Shown: positions 19,594 through 31,332 of the stretch, piece after piece | Numbering within the stretch: position 1 is the first letter of the stretch | Layout: every line of letters begins with the position of its first letter | Assembly (NCBI GenBank): GCA_003427395.1 | Contig: BFEA01000313.1 | Location: 473,312 to 537,311 of the forward strand | Direction of reading: 5' to 3' | Origin: Chara braunii | Lineage: Eukaryota; Streptophyta; Charophyceae; Charales; Characeae | Length of the DNA stretch: 64,000 bases | The notes under the pieces: generated by a model | What the model saw: only the letters and a program-made list of their open reading frames with translations | The model's database searches: none | What the model was told of the DNA's origin: nothing | Position numbers and translations under genes: made by a program

Positions 19594-21313
19594 CCAATCG
19601 ACACTACAGAAGTCAGAGACGGTGGCGTGAAGACAGAAAAGGAGTACTACAGCGTAAAGGAAGAATAAGAGGGTCGGAGGAAGGAGTAAGAAGTGAAAAG
19701 GAGTCTCAAATCGTGGGAAAAATTCGGTAGCGCTTCACCTCCCTCCGTTGGGATGGGGTGCGGGATGTCCTCCCTGAATAAGCCTTGTCTACCTAAGTCT
19801 TAAACATGCCCTAGAGTCGTCTAGATACTCGAGGCGCAGAATTCCGAACTCGAATTGGGCTGATAAGCGTTATACTCAAGTTCCCTCGAATATAAAGCGC
19901 GTGCACAGTTCGAGGGAATCTAGCCTACAACGCCCTCGAGCATCTGTTAGGTCAACCGATGTTGCGCCGTGCCCCCAAACCATAAACGAGAGTCACATGT
20001 GTTTCCCTTCCAAATTTCTTAACCTTTTCCTTATTTTTAGGAAATTTATATTATTCTAATTCTGCAAAAATTACTTGCGCCCAATAAGAATTCACTGCCC
20101 CGCATTCAACGGATAGGGAAAAGAGAGATAACCCCTAACGAGTAGCGAGGTAAGTTCGTTCTCAAATAATTGCAAAATAAATAATTTTTAGCACTGAAAA
20201 TTTCCCTCACTTGCCTTAACCTTCGAGAATAGACCAATAGGTCCACTTGAACACAGATCACTTCTGCTGGTTCCCACTTCGTCCTCTAGGGGATTTTCTT
20301 GTATTTTTTGAATATAAAATATATTAAAAAAATTTGATAGGAGAAATTCCTTTTCTTAATTTAGTTATATTAAGACTCTCTCTATATATATGCTTGCCAA
20401 GTTTGAGGGGTTTTAGGGGTGAGAACTATTTTTTATTAATTAACTAAGATAAATTAAATTAAAATAAAAATTTCAAAAAATTTCGGCAGCAATTTTCCTC
20501 CCCCCGTTGGGATGGGGTTCAAGAGTCCCTCAAATATATCTTGTCCCGGATATATTTACACAAAATTTTCCGCAACAAAACGGAAAGTAGAAGCGGTAGC
20601 TTCACTCTATTTCTCCGATTCTTTCTAAGTTTATATTAGGGTTTTACCCTAATTAGGGTTTTCCTTAATTAGGGTTTTGGGTTTTGGCCACAACCGCGCG
20701 CGCACTGCATACCCCCAATTGATTGTGTGAAAGTTCTAATTTGATTTTACTAGGTTCAAAGAAAAAACTTATCGGATTACTTTTTCTTAAATTTTCTCCT
20801 TTTAATTTTTACAAAATTGCAAAGAAAATGCAATTCTTTTTTAATTTGTTTTTTCCCCCTCCTTGTTGGAGTTTGCCCTTGACTCAAATGAAGTTCGTTT
20901 TCCCCGACCAAGATTTTCAAATGTCAGGGAAAATAAACTGAACAACTTTGATCGAAGGGGTATTCTCCGGACTCCGTTTCTATTTTCCATAATTAATAAA
21001 AAATAAAAACGGGGAATTTCAAATTAATTGAAGCAAAAATAAAAAAAACTAATTATCTAAAAATCTAACCGTCAGAATTTTTCGAAAAAGGTCTCAAAAT
21101 TTTCGTCTTGTCGAGAGGACGAACTTTGACCCAACGCAGTTCATGCAAAAACGCGCGGATCGGGAGATATTTCAAAAAAGACTAAATAAAAAATGATCAA
21201 AAATAGAAACTGATCAAGCAAAACCAATGAATCAAGTAAATTAGCACTCGGCTAATCAACTTGTGCACCTCTGTTTGATAGGGGAAGGCCGCGGCCTTGG
21301 GGGTGCAATCCCC
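19594..21313 (-). other. Untranslated leader of element A
   Basis: About 1.7 kb of AT-rich DNA between primer site and Q1, with no convincing coding region. It contains two copies of ccgttgggatggggt (near 19,746 and 20,505) that sit in C-rich/G-rich hairpin-like contexts; B has a similar C-run/G-run block near 32,160-32,180. Confidence 0.6.
20636..20692 (-). promoter_or_regulatory. Cluster of telobox-like motifs, element A leader
   Basis: Three close copies of AAAACCCTAAT (minus strand) plus two AAAACCC. AAACCCTA is the plant telo-box, known upstream of many translation and ribosome genes. The cluster is conserved at the equivalent place in B (31,868-31,935), so it is probably functional for the element; the role is inferred. 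Confidence 0.55.
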
Positions 21314-21331
21314 TCCCCGACAACGGCGCCA
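21314..21331 (-). promoter_or_regulatory. Primer binding site, tRNA-Asp type
   Basis: The minus strand reads TGGCGCCGTTGTCGGGGA just inside the 5' LTR end. From memory this is complementary to the 3' end of plant tRNA-Asp and is the primer site of several plant Ty3 lineages such as Athila. It fixes the LTR/internal boundary. Confidence 0.85.
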
Positions 21332-21337
21332 AAGTCG

Positions 21338-24300
21338 TGAGGAAACCCGGGGAGGGGTCGCATACTGTTCGATGAAGCCAGGGGCCACAACGCCTGTCAC
21401 TCGCTGCGCCCGCTTCGGAGATCCTCAACGGCCAATAGGGGCATCGACGTTGACCCTGCCTGTCAAACCCTTGCGTTAATGACCTGTTTCTCTTGGCTCT
21501 TTTCACAGGCAATTGGAAAGGAAAACATTAAGTAAAAAATAAATAAAATTAAAATTGTTTTAGACCTCAGATCCAAGTCTCAATCAAAAAGTCCCTTTTC
21601 TGAACTTCGCCCAATTTGCAAGAGTATTATCAGTGGTTTGCTTCCCAGGGTAACCAACGGGCGGGACAGTTTGGACGAGAAAAACAGGAAAGAAAAAAAA
21701 AAAAAATTCACTAACATAGCTCTCTCTGGCGCTCAGTCTGCTTTCAAGAAACGGCGGGTCACAGACAAAGGTCGTCCTTCCAGCTTGAGATTAATTTATA
21801 ACTCAAGCATGTTCATAAAGAGTTGTTTCCTTCCCAAATCATATCATCATCATACGAGAGTTCGGTCATCCACCAAAAGACCCAAACTTTTCGGCGTTAG
21901 TTTCTCCTGAGGGACAAACTCCCATATTCGGGCTAAGAGGCCAGTATAGCTCGCTATGAATTAAACTGTCACACCCGCTTGACTGCGTCACCCAGTTCCG
22001 ATAATAATGCTCTGACTTTCAAATCTGATTGAGATTAAATGTTCTCTGTTCACTGCAAATGTCCCCGCTCATTTCCTGCAAAAGAAAGTAAGATCAAGGG
22101 CAAACTATCAAGCAATATGACTTTCGTAGACCAGGTTCGGCTCAGGAGAGACATTGACCTCGTGTGCGTATCTTTTGCCGTAACAGAGAAAAGTTGAAGG
22201 GTGGAATTTCTCCCTTTCACCCTGTGACGGTCTACCGCCTTACACTACCGGGTTCCATGCTTTCAGTGATCCGCTGCCATGAGCTGTCAGTCATTAAATC
22301 CATTAGCTCACCCCGTCATGAAAAGTTTGCGCCCTCTTACTCCTTCACCTTTTCTGGCTCTCCCCCTTTTCCACTTTGCTTCTCCCCGTCCTGGTTCTTC
22401 AACCCTTGTGGATAACTCGATGCTCTATCTCTTCTATGTAAGGGCCCTTCGATAATAGCGGGCATTTACGATCTATTTTGTTAACTCCCTTTTGCGAGCA
22501 CAAGCGCCGGACGAACCCGGCGCACATTCGGGCTCGATTCACTCCCCATAAATGATGTCGCAATGAACCCGGTGCAGAGGTATGACCAGATACCCGCCCA
22601 GACAATTCAACCCCAGCCCGCGCTCTTAATAGAACGAGTTTCACCGTCTCTCCACCTCTCTCTCCCTGAGCATTCAGTCTCTCCTTCTCTCTCTCTCCTT
22701 TCCCGTCACAGTTAATGATAATAAATAAACCCCGTTTCAACTACGGGCACACACGCTATTGTGCCGGGAACGCAGTTACTCAATCTGCTGGTGAACTCAA
22801 AATCGGCATAAGTAATTGCACTCGCCAAACGACGATTTGATCGCAGTTCTAGGGGCACTTAACGACAATTACCAAACATAGTCAGCCACGATCAACTTGA
22901 TTCGCTATTGTTGCTTGTACGATGGCGATCCTCGCACACGACTCACTTTCCCAAATAGGTACGATGACCCTTAGTCCCAGTGTCTACCATGGTCACTAGC
23001 TCTCACCTCGCCGTCACCCTATAACAAGGGCATGCCCATTGCGCTCACCGTTCAGCTCGCCCCCCCTCCCCGTAACTTACCCGTTGCTCTCTGCAAGCTC
23101 GGGATGAAGGCTTCGCCAAGATCCGCTGTGCCCACCAACGGGCTTCCCGCCTTCCAAACTGTCCAGACCGCCTCCCAAGAACTCCCTGCTCGTCGCAAAG
23201 GGGGGCTGCAGGCGCCCCCTGACTGCGCCTGTCAGCTCTCGGCTTGCCCGATCATCAATTCGCCCACCTGGTACACAGAGCGTTCTCCCTCGTTCCTTCT
23301 CCCTGGTGGAATTGCACACGTCGCTGCGCCAGAAAGCGCGCAGCCGCCCTGTGACCTTCGAAGTGGGATTCACACAGATGAGAAAAGGTTAACCGACCCC
23401 CCCATTTTTCACCTCAATTTATAAGAAAACCATAAGGCCATCTTGTGACACAGATGCGCCACAATACACTATGTGGACAGCCACGCCCTTGCACCTGTGA
23501 GCCTGTACGCCAAGGCTCTGCAACCGGGCTTTCAGATCCTGACCGAAGCACTGATGGGGTCTGGATATTCCACCCGCGTTTCTCTTTCCACTGAATTCCT
23601 TCCTTACTCCATCTGTCAGCGGAGAGCGGACGGTGAACACCTGGCTCACCTCCAACCAAAGCCCCTCCGATCACGCCTCGCGCCCTGCCAAGGATCAGTC
23701 GGATCAGCCGCCAGTTGTGTGCACCTGTTGTACCTCCACTGGGCTTGCGCAAAATGGGCTGCGTACACCTGGCCCGTCTTGTTGTTCTCCCCTGTCTGAA
23801 TCCTCCCTTCTGCCTTGCTGGCCAGGCCTATATTCTACACGGATGACCTTTGTCCTGCTAACTCACTAGGACGCAGCCTCAAACGAAGTGCTGACATTTT
23901 TGGTACCGGCTGTCCCAGGCCCACCCCCATCGCTGGTACCAAGGGTTTCGGCCCGGTAGTCCCGGATCGATCGTCCTAAATCAGTGCCCTGTAACTTAAG
24001 AAATGTTGCGATTGCTAAATGAATGATCAGGACCGAGTCCCTGGACTACGCCAAGTGCCACACCATGGAATAACGGTTTTGGTTCACTGTAAAGCATACC
24101 ACTTCCAAAGCAGCAACCGGATAAAAAATGACAGCACCGATCGACCGTGGGTTTTAGCAATGTCGGGTCAGCGACCATACCCAAAAATAAATAGTACCGA
24201 ATTGTCGTGAGTCCTAACAGTTCTGGACCAGTGACGAACCTGAAATGTTCCTTCCCAAAAGCAGCGGCCTGTTCCAATCCAATGTCGTACACCGCATAAT

Positions 24301-25411
24301 GCCGTAATTATCGTACCTGTTCCATACCCATTCCGAACCTGAAAATAAGTACCAGCCCGCAGTACCGCATCGAAGCCGAACCAATAACTGTGCCATTCCA
24401 AACTAGTGGCCATTCCGGTCATCTCAACAGTGAATCGAAGTAGCCCGTACTGATGCTGCCCCAAAGATAGTACCATACCAGGTCCGAACCAGTACCGAAA
24501 CTGAAAGCATCCTTCCCAATAGCAGCAGCCTATTCCGGTCCAAGTGCCGAATACCGTGTGATACAACAAATATCGTAGCAGTCCCATACCTGTTCCAAAC
24601 CTGCAGTCGTAGCAGATGAAACTAGTATACCGTACCGAGCCACAAATGCATCATGCAAACACCATGCTGCCGTAACCTAAAGACCGGACCCAGATTATGG
24701 AGAGGGTAAAATCAGGCAAATCAGGTAAGTCACGTAAGGGATAACAATTATCTGGAAATAGTGAGAATCGCTTGAATCGGGATAAATAAATAACCCGGGC
24801 TAAACCCCATCGCGAATAATCCAAATAAATCTTAATCAAATATTGAATAATCACTAAAAAAAAATTCCTTTACCATCTTTAGTTATTTTTCTTGTTTTTA
24901 GTTAGGTCATCGAGAAGAAAAAAAAATGAAGAGCAATTTCATCATAAATAAATTCTGACGAATTTTTAACTAACAAATATTCCTTCGTTTTTCTTTCCTT
25001 AAATTATCTTTAATTATTTTTCTCACATTATCGAAAATAATAAAAATAATGGATAATTCCCTCAAGAACGAACTCGATAAAAATTTAAATAATTAATAAT
25101 TATCCCGCTATTCTTGTCCCTCCTATTATCTTCAATTCTTTTCCCCAAATTTAATTTTGATATTAAAATTAACAAAATTCGTGAGGTCATTCCGACACCA
25201 ATTGCATGATGCAAAAGAGTCGCGCCAAGGCCCATGTTCGTATTTCCGTCCCGGGGCTAGCCGCTCCAGAATTAGCCTCGGAACAGACGAGAACAATGGG
25301 TACTAGGCGCGACAAGCGTGGCCGTTCCTTTCGTCGATTTCACGGGTCCGTGTTAATCCAGGACATGGAGAATATTAGGGGTCTCTCTCCGAACTCCAAT
25401 TTCTCCCGACG
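21338..25411 (-). mobile_element. Element A 5' LTR
   Basis: Bounded at the low end by the primer site (LTR end ...CCTCA). The 23,339-25,411 half matches the 3' LTR. At 25,411 similarity stops inside U3: the last ~95 bp present at 6,190-6,285 are missing here, replaced by unrelated sequence. A full LTR would be about 4.2 kb, close to the 4.5 kb of B. AT-rich stretches near 24,850-25,190 pair with 5,630-5,970. No gene is supported. Confidence 0.85.
23372..23456. mobile_element. 67-bp insertion with 9-bp target duplication
   Basis: The other LTR copy reads ...ttcACACAGATGcgcc (4,212-4,226). Here ACACAGATG occurs twice (23,372-23,380 and 23,448-23,456) around 67 bp that begin AGAAAAGGTTAACCG and end CATCTTGTG. 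A 9-bp duplication is typical of Mutator-like (MULE) transposition. The 454-bp insertion at 62,791 has the same kind of ends and duplication. It is probably a small non-autonomous element. Confidence 0.75.
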
Positions 25412-26775
25412 AGGTTCTCAAGTGTACGAGGGGGGAGACGGGAAGCGGAGGACAATGAATAGGAGAACGGAGGGATGCGGTGGACCAGGATACCATGACT
25501 GACATCGCTGGCAACCACGGTGTTGTTCTCCTCCTAGTTTCCCTTCCCTTCGCTTCCCTTCTCCCATGTGAGGCAAGTTCAAGCTTTCCATCAACTTGCT
25601 GGTCGTCTTCTTGCTTTGTCCTTCGTGTGGATGAAGCGGAGGAGAGGTATGGTGGTGGAGGATGGGAGGGGGTCTGAGTATGGAGGAGGAGGGGATGGGG
25701 GGTTTGCTTCAATATTGTGGATGGATGGGTGTGACGTTGTTGTAGAAGGGAGGGAAAGGAGGACGAGGAGGAGAGGAATGCCATGTCAGCTGCAGTGTTC
25801 TTCATTAACTCATCGTCCCGTGTCTCTCTGTCTTCTTCTCCTCCCAGTTGTCCTTCCCTCCCCGTCACACGAGTTGGAAGTGCTTTAACTGCTTGTCTTG
25901 CATCTCTTCCTAATAATGTCCAGGTAGAAATGAAGGGAAGGAGTGTGACAGGAGGGGGGAGATTGGTAAGGTGATGGAAAGAACAAGGAAAGATTTTCAA
26001 CTAGACGAGTTATCCAAATCATCACTATAGAGCCTATGAGAGCTAAAACGTTCATCCAAATTTCTTGAAAATTTTAAAACTATTGTTTTTTTTTCCGAGC
26101 TCGCAACCAGGCTGCTTGGGTTGCCTCAGGCTGGCCCGAGTAGTCTGCTCGGGCTAGGTCTGGGCAAGGCATGGATCAACATCACAAACAACCAGAGTGG
26201 GCAAAAAGAATAAACAAAAGAAACTATGCAAATGCAGGATTCCAAATAAAACAACTGCGATATTCGTTATGAAATTAATAATAATAACAAATACAAAAAT
26301 ATTTAATTATGTTATACACTTTTCAGCCCCTTCAAGTCTCTTTAGGCTCGTTTCTGGGTACCCCACAGACACCCTTATTGACTTTCCTTTCGTTGTCGCC
26401 CTGATATCATGGGCAGATACCCCCCCGGTGAGTTTGGTGTCGTCCCAAATACCCTTGACCAAATACCAAGGGTATTTGGCGTGTTTTCTGCAACTCACAC
26501 CAGTGCAGTTTTGTCCGTTTGATGGTGCGCAAGCCGGAGTTGTTTAGGTCCTCGCCCGGGTGAGTAGCGTGCGTGCGGGGCATCGACTTTGAGTTGCGAC
26601 CATGGGCAGCCTAGGTGTGCGTGGTGTCGTAGGCCAGCGGGACGGGCGACCATGATTCCCTTATTTTTTGCTGTGTCCACTCGCGTTTATATTTATTTTT
26701 ATTATTTTTATTGTTTTTAATATTTTTTATTATTTATTATTTCTACTTTCATTTTTACGGATGTTTTTGAACTGG
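25412..26775. other. Spacer between the two elements
   Basis: 1.36 kb between the 5' LTRs of A and B. The first 600 bp are purine-rich on the plus strand, and the rest is AT-rich with a poly-T run at ~26,085. Frames of up to 215 codons occur (e.g. 26,000-25,353, minus), but they are low-complexity and run into the LTR. I see no recognisable gene. It may be host DNA or debris of another element. Confidence 0.5.
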
Positions 26776-28654
26776 TGTCGGACGGTCGCAGACCAGTCGG
26801 CCACCCGAAATACCATGGATTGGGTCTCAGGATAAGTACCTTAGGAAGAATCGACTGGTACTTCCGTCAGACCTGTCGGGAAAAATTAGGGGGCACGGAG
26901 GGATCCCTGAAATCGCCCCTGTTAATTATCAGAACTGACCCTTGAAATCAATAGGATAAAAGCCTGCGTCCGCCACTCATATCACCCTCTATTTTCCGTC
27001 CGCTCCGAGTCTAATTCCGAAGCGGCTAGTCGCGGGATGGGAACACGGGAGTAGGCCTTGGCGCGACTCTTTTACATCATACATTTAATGGGGAACTGAA
27101 ACCTCGAATTTTATCAATTTTAATATCGAATTTAAAATTGGGAAAAAGGGTTAAAATAATAGAGGGGAAAATAATAATAGAATATTTGTCATTTAATAAA
27201 ATTTCATCAGAATTTAATTTTAATGAGATTGCCCTTTATTTTAGTATTTTCGATAATAGAATTAAGAATAAGAAAAAGAATTAAAAATAATAAAAGAAAA
27301 GAAAACCAATGATTATCAATTATTTGGTTAAAATTTATTGAATTTATTCTTGATGATTTTTTAGTCCGGAGTGATTTACTTACCCCGAGTCTAACGATTC
27401 GCTCGAGTTTCCGATAATTGCGAACCCCTGCGTGATTTACCTGATTTACCTGACTGCTGGTCTCGCCGCAACCTGGCTGTTATGAGTGAGTGCGGTTTGG
27501 ATGGTCGGCGCGGTGTTACCGCCGATGCTACTTTGGCTGTGTCACTCGACTTTATTATATCGGTGTGACCGCTGGTTCGATTCGGGCACGACACTCTGAT
27601 TCGGAGCAGGCTCTGTACTATCACGGCGTGCCTGCGTGGTACGGTATTCGGCATCAAGCTGGTATGACGACTGGACGGGCTGCTATTAAAATTCGGAATG
27701 GGTTCGGCACGGTGCTGAATTGGGACAGGGACGGTGCACTGGTCCGAGACAGGCTCGACGCCAAGATGGTAGAGACCGTTGCAATTCGAGGCAGTTGGCT
27801 CGGGTTCGGTGTTGGTTTGGCATTGGTATGACGCGTAGTGGCCCGGTGATAATATTTTGGGACGGTATCGAGTCTGGTATGGATTCACTTTGATACTGTT
27901 TGACCTGACGACAGCATGGGATGCCGATTCGATGTCAGTATGGTTTCTGACCCGGTAATGGTCTAGTACATTGCTGCGTCGACACACCTTCTGTTTGGTT
28001 CAGTATTCGATCCCGCTGGGAACCCCTGCGGCTACTCGAGATGATAACGTTATCTTGATGTGGCCATGACATCGCGACAACTACTGTTTTTTATACAGGA
28101 ACCACAGAGGTTGGGTATTACTATTCCTCGGTACAGCATTGGTACCTGGCGCCATAATGTCGGTCTCCAGTTCAGGTGCGGCGGCTGGCTCGGCGCAGAC
28201 CCTGTTTCGCGCAGTTCGGTATGTTTATTTCAGGTATGGGCACTGCTCGGGTGCGGGCCAACTGTGCGGACTGTGGGTTTGGTTTGCCTATTCTGGTACA
28301 GTTTTTGGCTCGGAAATGGTACGGGCTGGTGACCAAGGACTGGGTGGACCCAATATACGTGAATATACCGTAGTGCAGAGGCATGACTCAATGGTCGGGG
28401 GCAGTTCCTTCTACTGCAGAGAACTCATGTTTTGATCCTGCGGGGCCTAAATTTGGGCCTAAACCTGTCCTACTCGGTAAAACCTACGGTACCGCCGTGG
28501 CCGCTTGTGTTCCTCCGACTGGTACCATTGCTATCACGGGCTGGGGGGTCCGACTTCGGGAACTTCGGTTCGTTCAGGCTCTGACCAGCACAGCCGCGCG
28601 CATATAGGGTCGACCAGTGAAACAGGGAGGACATTCGGGGCGAGGGAGAATAGG

Positions 28655-28815
28655 TGAGCGTGCCTGGTGTACCCAGCCCACGAGGAGGAGAGGTGCACTG
28701 CAGACTGGGGGGGATTCAGACTGGTGAGGAGCGGCAAGTGCGCCTGGTGTACCCAGCCCACGGAAAGAAGAGAAGTGCACTGCAGACTGGGGGGGATTCG
28801 GACTGGTGAGGAGTG
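28655..28815. repeat. 79-bp tandem duplication in B 5' LTR
   Basis: Two copies of a unit containing gcctggtgtacccagccca and ctgcagactgggggggatt. The 3' LTR at 48,276-48,353 has one unit before it is interrupted. Confidence 0.85.
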
Positions 28816-30469
28816 GCAAGTGTGCCTGGTGTTCCCCGCCTACTCTAGCATTCTGGACAGGGCTCGGATGGCCTGGTTGGCGAATGTGACGGCGAGCACA
28901 GCGTGGATGGAGAGGAAACGCGGAGCTCCGACAGTGAGAAGGGAGTGATACCAGTGCGAGGATTGACAGTGCATGGCGTTAACAGGAGCTAGTTTGCTGG
29001 ATGAGTTTGTCCCCTACTAACGAACGCAGCATTGCTCACAGGGGGGGTAACAGGCGAAAGGCGGTACAAGGGGAAAGGGAATTTCCTCACACGTGTTAGG
29101 TGAACGCGGCCCACAACAGATCAGCTGGTGGCGGTTCGTGTACAATGGGATGATTGAGTGGAGGGGAGTGACGTGCCTGGCGTACACCGCCTCCTGAAAG
29201 AAGTGCGAGTCACGCATCTCGGGGGATGGGCGCGAAGAGTGCGGGGGAACATCTGAACTGATCACTACGCGCACGGCGAGCACAGGTGTGAAGAGGGACG
29301 AAGACTGCACACGGAATAGCGATAGTGGTGTGCGCTCAGGCGGCGCTGTTCAGAAAGCATGTTACGGGGGAGGAGGAGATTGACGCGCAAGGCGTGCTCC
29401 GCGAGTCCTCTTGGCTCAGTCAAAGCGGGAGCCACCTCAGGCAAAACCAGGAGGAGTGTTCTGGGGATGGTGACGGTGAGAGCTGTGTTCATGGCATGTA
29501 ACGAGTGAGCTGTCGGGAAGCAAGCGGAGTGCAGAGAGGAACGAGAGAGAGAGAGGACCTTTGTCATCCCCGAGTCTAATCATTCCCCCATATTTAACGC
29601 TCTTACCTTGAACTCGGGCGGGTGCGTTAGAAAACATTGCTGACGGGGAAGAGAGGGTTTGTGGGAAGAGATAGAGAGAAACGGAAGAGTGAAAACTGTT
29701 AGGGGGCGACTGACTACAAGTATAGTCAAGCCGACTTTTCACTTATCTCGGGTACGTTCATGGGGCGAACAGGTACATTTGGGGTGAGACCGAGAAAGTG
29801 CTAAGATCTGTAACCAAAGCAGCCAAAGAAAGAAGGTGGACGGGAAAGAGTGTGAAAGAGATTGGGGAAGAAAAACAAAGAGAGAGGCGCTCCCGGTGCA
29901 ACCAAAGCTCAGGGACGCGTGCAATATATAGAATCGAGCCGATGAGCCTGATGATGAGAAGGGATGAGAGCGGGCCATCGCGTGAACAAGCAGAAAGGGG
30001 GAAAAAGGGAGCGCGCGGTAAGTTACTACTGTATCCCATAGTCTTACGCACCGGGTCGCTTGCGCTCCCAAGTACCCTTGAAGTAAAGGCTACGCCTCAG
30101 TGCGGAGCGGAAGCAGGGCTTTCCGACGGGCGAGTGTGAGGGAACGTAGAAGTGGCTTCTGTTATGTGAGAGAAAGGGAACAAAACGGTGAAGACACTCT
30201 GCGAACGGAGGAGAGAGAGAGAAGGTAGGAGAGTTACCTGAGAATGTGCGCAGATGAAAGAGAGAAGTGGAATGCGTATAGGAGAGTAAGGAAGGAACGG
30301 TGTGTGGCTACGAAAGCGGCTTCGAGCAAGGACTTCCGGAGGGAGCAAAGGAAAAACAGAACAGAGCATTGACTGGTTATCGACATAACGACCCTTACTG
30401 TTCTTCAACGGGTCACTAGTAGATCGAACTCTTGTCATCCATTGGCGGGTCATTAATTGACCGAACACT

Positions 30470-30665
30470 GACTATTCATTGGCAGTTTATTGACAGAAAG
30501 GGGGCATTGACTGTCCCCTTACAGATTGAACACTTATTGTTCATTGGCAGTTCATTGACAGAAAGGGGCATTGACTTTCCCTGACAGATCGAACACTTAC
30601 TGTTCCATTGACAGTTCATTGACAGAAAGGGGTATCGGGCGTCGCCTAGCAGATCGATCACGCAA
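30470..30665. repeat. ~64-bp tandem repeat (3 copies) in B 5' LTR
   Basis: Three copies around attgacagaaagggg with spacing of about 63-65 bp (anchors near 30,481, 30,546 and 30,609), in the R/U5 part of the LTR. Confidence 0.85.
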
Positions 30666-31314
30666 AGCTCATCATTGGTTGAACAGGCATTGACCGCTCA
30701 TGGACTGATCGAATATCCACCCCTCATTATCCGATCAGTCATCCTCATGCTGCTTATACAAATCGGATTCAGATCAGGCAACTTGTTACTCGTAGGACGA
30801 ACGCAGGCATATCGCACTTGTCTCGAGCATTTCGACTAAGAAAGTGGGCGGTCTCGGGATGTGACAAGGTTGTGTTTACCGCCATGACTCCTAAGCAACT
30901 CTCTCCCTTGCGACACAATTCGTTGTTACTTCGAAACTTGTCATGTTGGCTGAGACCTTCTTGTGTATTTCACATCCCATAATTATCCATCGCAATACGC
31001 GAACCTCGCAGCGCAAACGCTAACAACCAGCTGTAATCTTTCAACAATCCAAAATCAACCTTTCGTCAGGTTCACCAACTCTGCACAGGGTAAGCTCTCT
31101 CAATTGTAGTTCGGAAATTGTTGTTTTCCAAGGTAAAAAAAAAAAAAAAAAAAAAATCGAACCGGCTTAATCTGGGGGAGCCACTGATAGCACAAACCCC
31201 CATAACCCTGCTAGTCGCTGAGGACCTCGGAAGCGGGCGAGGCAAGTGACAGACGTTGTTGCCCTTGGCTTCAGCGATCAGTAGGCGGCCCCTCCCCGGG
31301 TATCCTCACAACTT

Positions 31315-31332
31315 TGGCGTTGTTGCTGGGGA
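31315..31332 (+). promoter_or_regulatory. Primer binding site of element B, tRNA-Asp type
   Basis: Reads TGGCGTTGTTGCTGGGGA. It matches the site of A with three differences, each a C-to-T or T-to-C change, so pairing to tRNA-Asp would be weakened. It sits 6 nt after the LTR end. Confidence 0.8.

Larger units (their letters stand above)
4169..25411 (-). mobile_element. Element A: Ty3-type LTR retrotransposon with accessory cassette
   Basis: Reading the minus strand: 5' LTR (25,411-21,338), tRNA-Asp-type primer site, AT-rich leader, accessory genes Q1-Q2-P1-Q3-R1-R2-S-T-P2-P3-U, gag, protease, RT-RNase H, integrase, purine-rich hairpin and 3' LTR (6,285-4,169). The order PR-RT-RH-IN is that of Ty3/gypsy (Metaviridae). 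There is no chromodomain; a basic tail follows the GPY/F-like motif. Both LTRs are incomplete: the 5' copy lacks its first ~95 bp and the 3' copy its last ~2 kb. Coding lesions show it is not autonomous now. Confidence 0.9.
26776..31308 (+). mobile_element. Element B 5' LTR
   Basis: 4,533 bp from TGTCGG to CCTCA, followed after a short spacer by the primer site. The start is set by alignment with the 3' LTR at 46,434 and with element A. The inner part (27,380-28,600) is the diverged counterpart of 4,500-5,560 and 23,770-24,830 on the other strand. It contains a 79-bp duplication and a 64-bp triplication listed separately. No gene is supported. Confidence 0.88.

Noticed and set aside
21297-21479. 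Frames overlapping the primer site region
   Set aside because: They span the LTR/internal junction and are shadows of non-coding control sequence.
25353-26000. 215-codon frame on the minus strand between A and B
   Set aside because: Low-complexity Ser/Pro/Thr/Arg content, runs into the truncated LTR, no homologue elsewhere in the window.
28534-29742. Several 75-100 codon frames in the 5' LTR of B
   Set aside because: They follow the 79-bp duplication and purine-rich LTR sequence and are not kept in the LTRs of A.
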